A DNA stretch of 62,754 nucleotides, taken from positions 1 to 62,754 of the forward strand of contig WELB01000330.1 in the NCBI GenBank assembly GCA_009602725.1. Reading direction: 5' to 3'. The notes under the pieces are model-generated. The model searched no databases. It was not told where the DNA came from and was given only the letters and a program-made list of their open reading frames with translations. The stretch comes from Spirogloea muscicola (lineage: Eukaryota > Streptophyta > Zygnematophyceae > Spirogloeales > Spirogloeaceae). Positions within the stretch are counted from its first letter, which is position 1, and every line of letters begins with the position of its first letter. This document shows, piece by piece, positions 43,701 to 54,770 of the stretch. A program made the translations under genes and the position numbers.

Positions 43701-45534
43701 GTGCTCTGCCTCTTCAATGAGCATAGGCTAAGACAAGAGCTACTGATGCATTATTGTCACTTGAGGCTGTCAATCCCTGTCATGGACGGTACTCAGAAAG
43801 AGAGGAATGCCGGTGGCGAGCTCCAGTTCCAAACTGAAGTGGGGCTGATTGGCAAGGCAGTGCACCGAAACCTTCTGAAGCTTTATGGCTTCTGCATCAC
43901 TCAAAAGGAGCGGCTGTTGGTGTACCCTTTCATGTCAAATGGCTCTGTGGCGTCGCGGTTGCAAGGTCCTTGCTACTTTTTGTCCCAGCTGCAAACATTC
44001 GCAGTTTACAGCCCTTGTTCAGGTTTCCGCCCTTGTTAAGGTAGTTGAAGCTCTTCGCTTATGGCTCCAAGAGTGTTGGATAAATGGTGAATAACTGTTC
44101 TAAAGTGCAGAGAGGGAGACTAGCCAGCCACCGCTTGATTGGTCAACGAGGAAAAAGATTGCAATTGGAGCTGCTCGTGGGCTTGCCTACTTACACGATA
44201 ACTGCGGCGACAGGATCGTTCACAGAGATGTCAAGGTTCAGTCTTCGAAAATAGATGCGAAGGGCGATATGTCTCACGATATCTTTGTCAACTTGTAAGA
44301 TGCATATGCCAACTCTAGGAGAACACTTCTTCATTTTAAGCTCAGAGTGCTGCAGGCAGAGTCTCAGGACAGTAGTGCTCTCGATGCAGGCAGCAAACAT
44401 CCTACTAGATGACGACTATGAGGCTGTTGTTGGTGACTTTGGGCTCGCAAAGCTCATGGACTTCAAAGAGACACATGTGACAACAGCTGTACGGGGCACT
44501 ATTGGGCACATCGCTCCAGGTGACAGGGCTTTCATGGATCAAAAGATCCCGAGAGTCATCACACTGCACTTCATCATACTCTACGCATACTTCTGGCTTT
44601 CCAAGTTGTAGAGTGAGCAGTTCTGTGTATGCTGCTCTTCCTGTTGTATAGTTGTAGCTTGATCAATTTTAAGTTTTGCTGACATGTTCTGTGTGCTGGA
44701 GCAGAGTACCTCTCAACTGGCAAGTCTTCAGAGAAGACTGATGTGTTTGGCTATGGCGTCATGTTGCTGGAGCTCATGACCGGGCAGCGAGCATTTGATC
44801 TTGCCCGAATTGCGAATGACAAAGATGCCATGTTGCTGGACTGGGTGAGTCCAACAGGGCATACTGCATAGTCGTGCGCCCCTTGCCGTTTCTGCCATTG
44901 CTGCGTGGTAACATGCGTGCAGCAGTTTGTCATATACCAATATGGCACTGTGTTTGGCCTTGTGCCAGGTGAAACGATTGTTGAGGGAGGGCCAAATATA
45001 TCAGCTGGTTGACAAGGACTTAGAGGAGGGCGAGTACAACGTCGTGGATGTGGAGCAGATGATTCAGGTTGCGCTGCTGTGCACGCAGGGCACCCCAGAC
45101 GATCGCCCTAAGATGGCTGAGTGCGTGCGCATGCTCGAGGTAGGTGCCTGCTCATTGCTTCTCCGCGAAGTCAGAGGCATGGTGTCGCATTTGAGCTTTT
45201 CGCATGGGACTTTTGGTGGTCAAGCTGAGGCAAGCCTCAGCCGTTGCACCACAATTTATCCTTATGAAGCACTACATGTCTGCCGCATGCTGTGCTCCCA
45301 AGCAAGAAAGCAAGATAGCCCAATGATGCTGCAACTTCCGCAGCTCGTTCTTACTGTTACTGCTATTTCGTCTGGCAGGGAGACGGCTTGGCAGATAGAT
45401 GGGAGGAGTGGCAGAAGGTGGAAGTCATTCGGGGACAGGACCCCAACTACATGCTCCAGATGCGGCCCTCCGCCTGGGCAGTGGACTCCGAGCAGAGCTT
45501 CATCAGGGCAGTTGACCTCTCGGGCCCAAGATAA
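40763..45534 (+). CDS. SERK/BAK1-type LRR receptor kinase (co-receptor class)
   Basis: Fifteen readable exons: 40763-40899, 41236-41294, 41469-41502, 41780-41889, 42101-42169, 42361-42432, 42679-42809, 43052-43192, 43348-43517, 43797-43965, 44111-44235, 44390-44519, 44705-44844, 44969-45139, 45379-45534. They join into 604 codons in frame. Order: LRRNT ([16 protein letters not shown]), about five LRRs, Pro-rich SPP region ([19 protein letters not shown]), transmembrane helix ([20 protein letters not shown]) and basic stop, then kinase with [36 protein letters not shown] and IAPEYLSTG, and the C-terminal MLQMRPSAW...DLSGPR tail diagnostic of SERKs. In plants SERKs pair with ligand-binding LRR-RLKs. 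The first join (40899/41236) is my choice to keep frame. The signal-peptide exon was not found; it may lie in the GC-rich stretch with an N at 40505. No lesion seen. Confidence 0.9.
41955..42015 (+). other. G-run cluster (possible G-quadruplex) in a SERK-gene intron
   Basis: On the sense strand GGGGTGGGGGG, GGGAAGGGGGG and GGGCGGGGGGGG runs are spaced by a few bases, inside the intron between exons 41780-41889 and 42101-42169. The run pattern fits a G-quadruplex motif. A role in splicing is only inferred. Confidence 0.6.
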
Positions 45535-46827
45535 TGCTTCTCTTCTATCCCTCTTTATACTCAGCTGCCCCCTGTGATTAGGACTGCCATCTGGAGCCAA
45601 AACAAGCTGCACAGGGGCAAGGGTTTGCATTAGGGCTCCTTTTGGTGTGAACCTCCGACCCCGTGCCACCTCTTGCAGCAAGCTCCACTTACAGCAACCA
45701 ACCTTAGTCCCCTTCGACAAAAGTCTCTCTGCCACACTGAGTCCTACAGCAACAAGCCACTGTTTGCCACAGTATGAGCTTTTAGACGAGATGCTTTGAG
45801 TGTCTCATTCCTGCTCATGACATGCAGTAATACGGTCATGGGCAAAGAATGCACCGTGATGACATGCTTTTCACACAAGCTCTTAGACTACTTAGGTGTG
45901 GCGTTGTTAGGACCGAGTTGCTGAGACAGCGCTGAGCTCGGGCCAAGTAAGATAGCTCTTACAGCTATCTTACTTGGCTCGAGATTCGCCATCCGTATGC
46001 TACTTGCCTGTCTCCCATACTAAGCAGCATTCCTTGATCATTCAAGAAGCGAGCATGCTGTGCCTTTTACCTTGAAACGGAAAGTGCAAGGATAGTGTGG
46101 ATAGTCTCCAACCTTCATGGTGAAGGACAGTTTCCTGTGGATGCACCTTGCCACTATTGAAGTGCCACATCTACCCATTTGTTCTTGATAAGATGTAACA
46201 AATGAATATCATCGTTCTGAAAAATGCAGCCCAGAACATGATTGGGCTTTTGAATGAGTGAATGAAACAATGCAATTACCCCCCTGCTGCTTTCACATGA
46301 GAGCCAGTATACAGAATGACCAGGATACTTAGGTTCTGTTTGGCTGGTCCTATATAGCATCGATGTGATAGAGTCGGCTTGCAAAGGCTGCAAGTTAGCT
46401 GGTCGAATGCAGCGTCCAAATAGTTGTGCGCAGTGTGAAGGCTTGAGCTCGGCTCTGTTGGGCAACATGGATGATGCCTCAGACTTAGAACACGCTCCTG
46501 CTCTTTTAAGACTTGATGCTAATTGCCGCTTGACATGAGGGCCTACCTAGATCTGGCATCCTGCAATTGGCGGCGGTGGCTACAAGCATGACATCTACAG
46601 TCATTCGAAGTGCTCCGCAGGTGACTGCCTATGGTTAGTACTTGTAGGGCATGCACTGCCCCTAAGAGAGGTTTTATTAGTGGCGCCAACCTCACACCAA
46701 AAACAGCTTGATGTCACACACAAAAGCGAAGAGCCTTCTCGAAGCAAAATGAGAGGTCAGTACTTGCACCAGTATTCAAGAGGAACCAGACTCCAGCCGC
46801 TACTACTACCTAGCACTACCTGGTAAT
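45535..46827. other. Intergenic DNA downstream of the SERK-like gene
   Basis: Apart from the hairpin at 45942-45978 I see no repeat, gene or RNA. It includes the 3' UTR of the SERK-like gene and is the longest stretch here with no retrotransposon piece. Confidence 0.45.
45942..45978. repeat. Perfect 16-bp inverted repeat with 5-nt loop
   Basis: GCCAAGTAAGATAGCT at 45942-45957 is matched by its exact reverse complement at 45963-45978 around CTTAC. The stem extends outward with a mismatch into CTCG/CGAG. It lies about 410 bp after the SERK-like stop. It could be a short foldback element relic or a structured 3' RNA feature. Confidence 0.85.
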
Positions 46828-47095
46828 CATGCTAAGAGGTGCTATCAGAGAATTTCTCGACTTACAGCACAAGATGCAGTAGTATATGGGGTTTGGATCT
46901 TCGAGCACACGACAATGTACTAGGCATGCAGAGACAAGCGGCTGGAAACGATGACCTCAAGTCGCAGGCAGAACCCCTAGCCCTAAGCCCCTTCGCACCT
47001 CAAGTTCCAGGCACTTCAACCCTCAGCCCTGCGTCCTAAGCCCTAAGAATGAGAGTGCGGCGGCATGGAGAGAGAGAAAGACGGCTCGAGAAGAA
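46828..47095 (-). repeat. Telomere-like dispersed repeat, copy 2 (inverted)
   Basis: Reverse complement of 38270-38522 with the same block order, including the TTAGGGCTTAGG-type core near 46980-47045 and the CATGCTAAGAG edge at 46828. On its telomere-like side it again abuts a hairpin tail (47095-47130). Confidence 0.75.
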
Positions 47096-47760
47096 TGAGC
47101 TCGCCCATAAAAGAGAGGGGCTGGCAGAAGCAAAGAGAAGAGGGCGGTGGCTGTGAGAGGCCAGCTCAGGGAAAAGAATGAACGAAGTTTGAAGGAGCCA
47201 GAGAAAGCTCTGAAGCACACAGTGAATCAAATGGCCACGAAGCAATCAGTGACCTCAGTAGAAGTGCTCGCCCATAAAGGATAGGGGCTGGGAAGACAGA
47301 GCAAGACTCTTTCAGTAAAGGGCGATGGCTGGGATTGGCTAACCGAGAAAACAAATGATGGCCAGAAAAGCTTTCATTGCACACAGCGACTCAAATGGCC
47401 ACCGGGTGCACGATACCACTATTTATGTCGAGCAGCCTTGGGTCAGAGAAAAATGATCTCCGGGTAGCATTTCCCCTGGCCACGGCCAGAGGCTGCAGCC
47501 ATAGGGCGACTGGGACGCAGATGCACTGCGTGTGCCGTGGACTGCTGCAGCAATACTGACAGGCGCATGCGATAGACATAGGCGAGAGGGCCTGCCGCGT
47601 TGCATGAGCCACCCACCAGGACCGACGCCTCGGCTCGTCGCCCAGCAAGGCGCGGGCCTCAGCATGAAAGGACTCACCCATTAAGGATAGGGGCTGGAAA
47701 AGCCAGCCCAAAAGAGTGAACAAACTACGAGAGGGGGCCAGGGGAAACGCTAAGAAAAAC
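47095..47760 (-). repeat. Non-LTR tails and decayed C-terminus
   Basis: Minus-strand tails at 47095-47170, 47265-47340 and 47670-47720. Between the last two is a C-terminal relic near 47430-47580 (VYRMRLSVLLQQSTAHAVHL, AAASGRGQG). Confidence 0.6.
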
Positions 47761-47794
47761 AAGCACAAGAAGAAACAAAGCAGCTACGAAGCAC

Positions 47795-48187
47795 TCAGTA
47801 ACCCCTGCTAAGCAGCCTCAGGTCAGAGAAGCTGGGTTCCTGGAAGCGGGTCCCCTGGCCAGAGCCAGAGGCAGCAGCGAGGGCTCTGCCGGCACGCAGG
47901 TGTAGCGCGCGGGCCAGATACCTCTGCCGCGAGACGGCCAAGCGCATACGGTACACCTGCGCTAGAGACCCGGCTGCATGAAAGTCCACCGGCTCCCCAT
48001 GGGAACGGCGAACGATGGCTTGGCAGGCGAGCTGGTTGAGCAGCTCGAGCCACCGAGCGCCTAACGCCCCATGCGTGTCGATAGCCAGCGGGAACAACTC
48101 GTCTTCCCCGCGGACGATCGGCATACTTGAGCTCCGTGGCCCGAGCGGCGCAGGCGACCGCATACCCAGCGTACTGTATGTGCTCAC
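47795..48187 (-). pseudogene. Non-LTR endonuclease C-terminal half
   Basis: Open minus-strand frame ending at 47795: DELFPLAIDTHGALGARWLE, LLNQLACQAIVRR, GSLAQVYRMRLAVSRQRY, LHLRAGRALAAASG and LRLLSRGY. Upstream it is frameshifted and cut near 48180. Downstream (47794 to about 47670) the 3' UTR with TTAGCGTTTCCCC leads to the hairpin GGGCTGGCTTTTCCAGCCC, giving stop-UTR-hairpin order again. Confidence 0.7.
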
Positions 48188-48559
48188 TCGTGGGTACTAG
48201 CTGTTGAATGTAGTAATCTGGTGAACCAGCGAGCCGGGTTGGGTGACTATCTGACCCATCCTATTGAGCCGTGAGAGCATCCCTGGATAAGAGAGGCCTC
48301 GGCTCATCGGGTGGGCGATCCCGCTACTCTGTGCGCCCAAGCCATGGCTGCCACCCACTAAGGGTGCGGCTCTGTGTGCGGCCGGGCGGAGCTGTGTGCT
48401 CGCCGGCTCTGTGTGCGATGTTACTGCGCTACTTCAATCCCCAGACTTAGTTTGTTGGTTCTGCCTGCCACGTAAGCTCTGGCACGTCACTCTTCTGTCT
48501 CGATCTGACTTATCGACGTAGTATGGCGACCTCCTGTGGCGTGACAGCCAGCACGGGAA
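48188..48559. other. Unassigned spacer
   Basis: No coding, repeat or RNA feature that I can support. A few GGCTCTGTGTGCG-type short repeats occur near 48370-48420. Confidence 0.35.
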
Positions 48560-49528
48560 GACGTGACCAGGTCCGAAAGTGCTGAGAATCTGTTCAACGA
48601 CATAATCAAGCCAGCCTGTGAAAAGCCAGCCCAAAGAGAGTTGACAAGGGAAGGGGCCGGAAAGCGCTGAAACACATGTTCAAGCAACTACTATGCAGTA
48701 ATCACACATAAATCACCCATCAAATTTCCACTCAGCAGCCGCAAGTCAGAAAGACCAGCAGCCAGAAGCAGTCCCTTGACGAAAGCCGGAGGCCACAGCT
48801 GGTTCTTGTACCATTTCTCACTCTCACCACTGTGACGACCATGCTTGTAAGTTGGTACATCACAGCTGTTTCTGCTACCGCTGCAGAACGCGCAAAGCTC
48901 AATCTCCTTCCACTGACCATAATGCTACTGGGACGCTGGTGGGACGCTGCCCACCTTAAAAGGCTGGCCACCTCTCAACTCCCTTGGCACAAAAGCTTGT
49001 CAAATGCCGTCCCCTATTTGGGCATGAGTCTGCGACCTCTGTGTGCTGACTCGTGGTTACTGAACGGGTCAGCTCAGCAGCAGGTGGTTTACATGTGTCA
49101 ATGTGCTTGCCTCTGTACTTGGCCACTCAGGCCCTCCGTTAATCAATACACACTCCACTCATTTCTTCATTCACACTCTCAGTCTCTCTCCTGCTCCCTC
49201 TCGCCGTTCTCTTCATTATCTGTCACCTTACTCCCAATTAAACTCGCCAATCACTCTCACTCTCCTCTGCCGCTTCCTCTCCTCGCACTATCACCCTTTC
49301 AATTGAGTTCTCCATGTCTCACACTCTACTTCTTGCTATGTCGTGCTACCCATCTAAAACCACGGTCAGCGGGCAGATGGAGTGACGGGGGAGTGCACCA
49401 AGATAGACCTGTCGAAGTATTTAGAAATAGTCTTTGCAGCATCAAACCTCGACCTCCAGAAGTCTCATGTAGGGCTTTAGCATGATGCCAGCCAAGAGAG
49501 GGATGTGCACGAAGTGGATGTAACTGAA
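48560..49528 (-). repeat. RLK-family 3' flank of RLK-E plus a non-LTR 3' end
   Basis: On the minus strand, bases 49400 to 48800 repeat the RLK-A 3' flank (purine run, then GGTGGCCAGCC, GTCCCAGTAG, GGTCGTCACAGTGG). At 48810-48560 follows the relic CTCCGGCTTTCGTCAAGGGA C-terminus and a GGGCTGGCTTTTCACAGGCTGG tail, co-linear with 59690-59940. Confidence 0.6.
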
Positions 49529-52500
49529 TTACCCGGTGGCACCGATTGACTTAGGGAACGTCAACCCAGCACCAAATGATTCGAGATTCTGGAGCATCTC
49601 AACAACGTCAACCATCGTTGGCCTTTGTTTTGGGAGAGTCGAGCAGCAAAATAGCCCCGCCTTCAAGGCGCCCCGTATTTCGTCCACTTCCTGGGGGACG
49701 AATGGAGCTAGCGCCATATCAACACACTCCAATGGCTTCTTGTGATTAAGGCAGGATCGCACCCACAAAATTAAGCTGCCACCAGCTGCAACCTCGGTCT
49801 GAAAGAAAGGATTCAACAGGCCGTTTGTCAGTGACAGCCTCCAGCAGCAGCACTTTAAAACTGAAGACATCGCTGTACTCCGTCGGTTGGCCTAGGGCGC
49901 AGTCTGGAGCGAGATACCCGATTGTGCCTGCCCATGTGCATCACCGTGATGTCATGAACTGTAGGAAAGATGACCCATGATCATTGCGAGGCAGTCTGAG
50001 GTACCTCTACCAGCATAGATTTACACATTCTTCTTGCACGATGCCAAAGAGCCTACGACATAGCTCAACAGACATTGAAGGGCATAAATTTTACCTGCAG
50101 CCCTGGTTGAAACGTGCGTTTCATGTGCCAGAAAGACTCGTGCAAGCCCAAAATCCGCCACATATCCTTGACCATGTTCATCCCACAAGGTGTTGTTTGG
50201 CTTGACGTCCTTATGCAGCACACGAGGACTGCACTCATGATGCAGGTACTTAAGCCCAACTGCTGCAGCACATGTGACCTACATCCGTGCAGCCCAGTGA
50301 TCAAACCCTTCGGGCTTTGGAGGCACGCCTTTTGCCCCGTGCAGCAACTGGTCAAGACTTTCGCCAGGCAAGAAAGGATAGATGAGGAGCATGCCCGCTT
50401 AGCTGTCCCTGGGGATGTACCAGCCCTGTAGGGAGACCAAATTGCGATGTCTGACGCGACTCTGTGTCTCCACCTCAGCTTTCACCGATCTCAGTCCTTG
50501 CTTGCTGTCTGCTGGTAGCCTCGTCACTACATACCTTTGGCCATTCTTCATATGCGCACTGCTCAGCATCTCCATCGAAATGATTTGTAAGTTTGTGTGT
50601 ACCATAATTTAAGGAGAGGCCTGGACAATTTGCACCAAGGACAGCACACCACCCTGCAAGTAGGCAAAGCTACTTACCAGTAGACTTTTCCGAAGCCCTC
50701 AGTGCCAACTATGAAATCATCATTGAAGTTCTCAGTTGCACTCACGAGCTCCTCGAAGGTGAAAGGAGCTTGGAGTCTTTCCTGCGGGATGGACATCTCG
50801 GACTAGAAGTGCTCAATGCTACACTCCTTGTCTGGCATAGTCTTGTCCTTCTTCTTCGTCCAATCTAAGCAGCACAGCCGGAGAAGCCCCAGCAACAGGA
50901 GGAGAAGGCCAACGGCCCCAACAACAATGCCAGCAACTGCGCCCCCTGATAAGCTCGATGACTTCTGCACTGGAGGTTGTAGGGAAAGAGGATGAGGTGG
51001 GGGAGCTGTCTTGCAGGCCACAAAAGGGCCGCCACACAAGGCGGCATTGCCCGAGAAGGCGCCGCTGCCGTACTGACCAAGAGAACCGCCAGGAATGGGC
51101 CCACTGAGGTTGTTATTTGAGATGTCAAAGAATCTAAGAAGACTCAAATTAGCAAAGGACGCCGGGATGCTGCCATTGAGATTATTGTTGGAAAAATTGA
51201 GATGAATGAGACTCGGCAGGTTGCCAATATTCTCCAGTATGGGCCCGCTGTATGAGTTGCTTGCCATCACTAGCGCTTGCAAGTTCTCCAGGTTGGAGAA
51301 GTTTGTCGGGATCGGTCCACAGAGGTTGTTGCAAGCAAGCACGAGCTTCTTGAGCAGCACAAGTCTCCCCAACTGAGGCGGCACAAGGCCAGTTAACGTG
51401 CCAGTGATGGGAGTGAGCCGCTAAGATTGCCTGCTGTGGTCTTGTGCAATTTATGTATCTGCCGACACGGCAAACCAGGCAACCTATGGCTGCATTAAAG
51501 ACGCAGTCACCAGTCAGCTTCTTTCAAGGTCCGGGCAGCTACTGTCGCATGAGATATCCAAACAGTATGGCAGAGATATATGGCTGAAACTTGGCAGAGG
51601 GCAGCTTCAAGCCTACTGGTTGTTGCTGACAGAAAGAGAGCTGAGACTGGTGCAGTTGCCCAGCTCAGACGGTAAAAGACCAGTGAGGCTGCAATGCGAG
51701 GAAGAGCAAAGCTCAAATACCAAGTCGCCAGCATTTGGGCTTTTACTAACACTACTTGTAGTCAGCTTCTTCCAGGTCTGGGCAGCTGCTCTTCATCTAC
51801 TGCTCTAAGTAATCTCCTTGATGTTGGTCAATCTGACAATCAGATGCAGTCTTACAATGATATGTTATCACTTGTCAATGCCTGTTCTGCCACAGACTGA
51901 TACGTCATGACAGTAGCTGCACAGAAGAAGCAGGACCCTCACGGCTCAACATAGTTGCACATGTCATGATGGACTCTGAGGAAACCTGTTCCTGACGAAG
52001 GCCCAATTGCAGCTAGATCTCCCAAGCGCTGGCAGATTTTCATTACTGCATGCCAGTGCATGCAGGAGGATGCACAGTAGTAGTCACTGACCCTAATTAC
52101 AACCAAGAATCCTGCTCATCAGAGCAGAATGGTGTCTCTGCAATAAGCTGTGCATCTGCAACCCTCGAATATGCTTAACCTTTGGCATGCTGACCTGTTG
52201 TTGTTGAGGATGAGTTTGTCAAGCTGCGGGAGGCTACCCAGCTCAGGAGGGATGGGCCCGAGAAAGAGTCGAAGGACAGATCTATTTACGTCAGGCTGCC
52301 AATGTTGGCAAGCTCCGTGGCCAGCGTGCTTCGAATTGCCCAACTCCCAGATTAAGCCCAGTCACTCGCCTGCAGGTGTGCATCAGCGGCCAGCAGCGGA
52401 GAGAGCTGAGCTTGATCAGATCTGGAACTCACATTGCACCTCGCAAAGAGCAACGCTGCTGGCTCAGAAGCCCTCCACGTCCACGGAGCTGCCGCTAGTC

Positions 52501-52944
52501 CTGTGGCTGCAGAGGAGGCCGGCCCTGCAGGGTCACGACCTCAACAACGGCGGCTACTGTGGCTACCAATGCTTGTGCACTTGCCTCATGTCGTCGTCGC
52601 ACAGAACACCGGGCCAGTTGCACGGCGTGGGATCGGCGGGTGCCAGTAGGTGAGATAGCCATGGGGGTCGTGGGTGATGCGGGCCTTGAAGGCCAGCAGC
52701 GCAGCCCTGCCGGAGCTGCGCGAGGGAGGATGACGGGCAGTCAGGCGGGGGAGGGCCACACGGAGGCCCACGCAGCGCGGGCGCTGGAGTGCAGCCGCAG
52801 CAGAAGCCGCGGCGGATGGGGAGAGGGCTCGCAGGCGCAATGTGCTTTCTGACTCAGGAGTAGTCGCGGCGCGCACGGGCTGCTCGTGAGGTTCCCGGCG
52901 GCGGCGGAGCCGAGGCGGGTGAGCAGCGCGACGGCGGCTGCCAT
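49529..52944 (-). pseudogene. LRR-RLK pseudogene RLK-E
   Basis: The first exon begins at 52944 (MAAAVALLTRLGSAAAGNL), but its GT donor is missing: GAGCAG follows directly where paralogs have GTGAGCAG. The LRRNT exon near 52690-52580 has a 1-nt deletion. The two-LRR exon near 52380-52190 is frameshifted. A single-LRR exon lies at about 51700-51630. The acceptor of the long LRR exon near 51400 reads AC for AG. A TAG at 50803-50805 replaces the Trp codon of EHFW. In the kinase the glycine loop is GTEGFG, YAVKRL is YVVTRL (ATP-binding Lys lost) and HRD is HKD. The terminal exon reads VVEMLQNLESFGAG and ends at 49529. Many independent hits show it is long dead; close in sequence to RLK-D. Confidence 0.85.
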
Positions 52945-53105
52945 GCTCGCCACGCCGGGCCCGCGGGAGCCCCTCCCGGGCGGCGGCGGCGGCGGGCCCG
53001 TNACCCTAGTCACTATCAAGAATCCTGCTCAACAGAACATGAAGGTATCTCAACAATAAGCTGTGCATCTGCAAGCCTAAAATGGTTAACCTTTGGCATG
53101 CTGAC

Positions 53106-54033
53106 CTGTTCTCGTCGAGGTAGAGTTCGCGGAGCTGCGGGAGGCTACCCAGCGCCGGAGGGATGGGGCCGGAGAAAGAGTTACCAGACAGATATATGGA
53201 CGTCAGGCTGCCAATACTAGCAAGCTCCGGTGCCAGCGTGCCTTCCAACTTCAAGTCCTCCAGATTGAGCCCAATCACTCGCCTGCAAATGTGTACCAGC
53301 GGCCAGCAGCAAAGAGAGCTGAGCTTGATCAGATCTCGAACTCACACTGCACCTCGCAAGGAGCTCGCAACAACGCTGCTGGCTCAGAAGCCCTCCACGG
53401 AGCTGCCGCTAGTCCTGTGGCTGCAGAGGAGGCGGGCCCTGCAGGCTCACGACCTCGACAACGGCGGGGCCGCTGGGGGTACCAATGCCTGTGCCCTTGC
53501 TTGATACGTCGCGGCGGCCCACTCGGACTAGACCGGGCTCAGGACGAAGCTCTTGCCTGGGGCCGCCTATGTAGTCGCACTCAACGCCATGCCACTTGCA
53601 CGGTGTGACATCGGCGGGGTGCCAGTCGGTGAGAAAGCCACGTGGGTCGTGGGTAGTGCGGGCCTTGAATGCTAGCAGCGCAGCCTTGTCGGAGCTGCGC
53701 GAGAGAGGATGACGGGCAGTCAGCCGGGGGGAGCCACACGGAGGCCCACGCAGCGCGGGCGCCGGAATGCAGCCTCAGCAGGAGCCCGACGGCGACGCGG
53801 CGGACGAGGAGAGGGCTCGCAGGCGCAATGTACTTCCTTTGGGAGAGCCACTTGGTGCTCTAGGCGCAATGTGCTTCGTTTGGGAGAGCCACTTGATGCT
53901 CCAGGCGCAATGTGCTTCCTGGCTCAGGAAGAAAGCCGCGGCGCGAAAGGGCTGCTCACTTGAGGTCCCCGGCGGCGGCGGCGGAGCCGAGGCGGGTGAG
54001 CAGCGCGGCGGCGGCGAGCGCTGCGGCTGCCAT
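53106..54033 (-). pseudogene. LRR-RLK 5' fragment RLK-F
   Basis: Three clean exons: 54033-53960 (signal peptide MAAAALAAAALLTRLGSAAA, then GDL), 53694-53557 (LRRNT with SDKAALLAF, TPCKWHGVEC; GC donor) and 53282-53106 (177 nt, two LRRs, VIGLNLEDLKLEGTLAPEL). All junction phases match RLK-D. The intron after exon 3 ends at the single N (53002), beyond which RLK-E's upstream region begins. The rest of the gene is therefore either deleted or hidden in an assembly gap. No lesion is visible in what remains. Confidence 0.8.
53825..53930. repeat. 41-bp tandem repeat in RLK-F intron 1
   Basis: About 2.5 copies of GGCGCAATGTGCTTC followed by TTGGGAGAGCCACTTG. Related units lie inverted in RLK-D intron 1 at about 55500-55570, which shows that the two genes are inverted duplicates of each other from the 5' end. 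Confidence 0.75.
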
Positions 54034-54119
54034 GCTCGCCACGGCGGGGCCCGCGGGAGGCCCTCCCGGGCGGCGGGGGCGGCGGGCCCGTGCCAGGGCG
54101 GGCTCAAGTCAAGACGGGG

Positions 54120-54560
54120 CTGGGCTTCTAAGAAGTGGCTCGTCCAAAGTGGGGCAAGGGCTGTAAACGAGAAAGAGGAAGGGCTTGAGGATAGGGGCAC
54201 CCAGTGGCCACTTGAGCACCCGGTGGCCACTTGAGGCGCTGTGGGCTTTGATGACGCTGTTGCGCCATCCGGCCCTTCCAGGCCTTGCACATCCCTTTGC
54301 GCCTCAGTGTAGCTTGTCAGATATGCATGTGCTCACTCGGAAATATTAGTGTCCCCCTTAGCCAGCTCATCACCCAGTTTACAGGACATTTGTAAGGCTA
54401 GAATGGCCTCCCTTTCAATCTCATGCGCACCGCGCGCCTTCTCTCTTTGGGCTAGCTGTTCACAGCCCTAGCCCCCTTTGGGATAGCCACTTTCCATCCT
54501 TCTTACCGGTGGGAAGCGCCTACTTTCTCCCCTACCCACTCCTTGACTTTACTAAGACTC
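54120..54560 (+). repeat. Non-LTR 3' UTR and tail between RLK-F and the orphan exon
   Basis: 54354-54500 repeats the 3' UTR found after the large element (14669-14590, inverted): CCCCTTAGCCAGCTCATC, ATGCGCACCGCGCGCC, then the hairpin variant GGGCTAGCTGTTCACAGCCC near 54449. The rest of the stretch shows no gene. Confidence 0.55.
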
Positions 54561-54770
54561 CTGAGGCTCCTCCTCTTTGAGGCTGACACCTCGCGCGCCG
54601 CTATCTGCGCAGCAGCCCCCCGCCTCTGCCGAGCCGCCGAGACGCTGGCTCTGGCACCGCCCACAAGATCCCGCTTGTCTGAGCATGGCAGCCGCTTTGG
54701 CCGGCGCTGCCGCGGCGCTTGTCGCCTTTGCGCAGCTGGATTGCTTCGCCTCCGCCGCCGGGGACCTTGA
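54561..54770 (+). other. Orphan RLK first exon with conserved leader
   Basis: Exon 54685-54770 encodes MAAALAGAAAALVAFAQLDC and FASAAGDL, then GTGAGC, 86 nt like RLK-B exon 1 and ending in the same phase. The ~120 bases before it match the RLK-B leader. There is no second exon before the RLK-D first exon at 55397. Its phase fits the RLK-D exon 2 acceptor at 55689, so it could be an alternative first exon of RLK-D or a remnant of a deleted gene. Confidence 0.6.

Noticed and set aside
53775-54290. 171-codon minus-strand frame over RLK-F exon 1
   Set aside because: It reads through intron and flank. The true exon is 54033-53960, shown by the shared signal peptide and the donor phase.
54354-54500. 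Snake-like run of short reading frames as a small gene
   Set aside because: The same bases follow the stop codon of the non-LTR element at 14670, so this is a 3' UTR.
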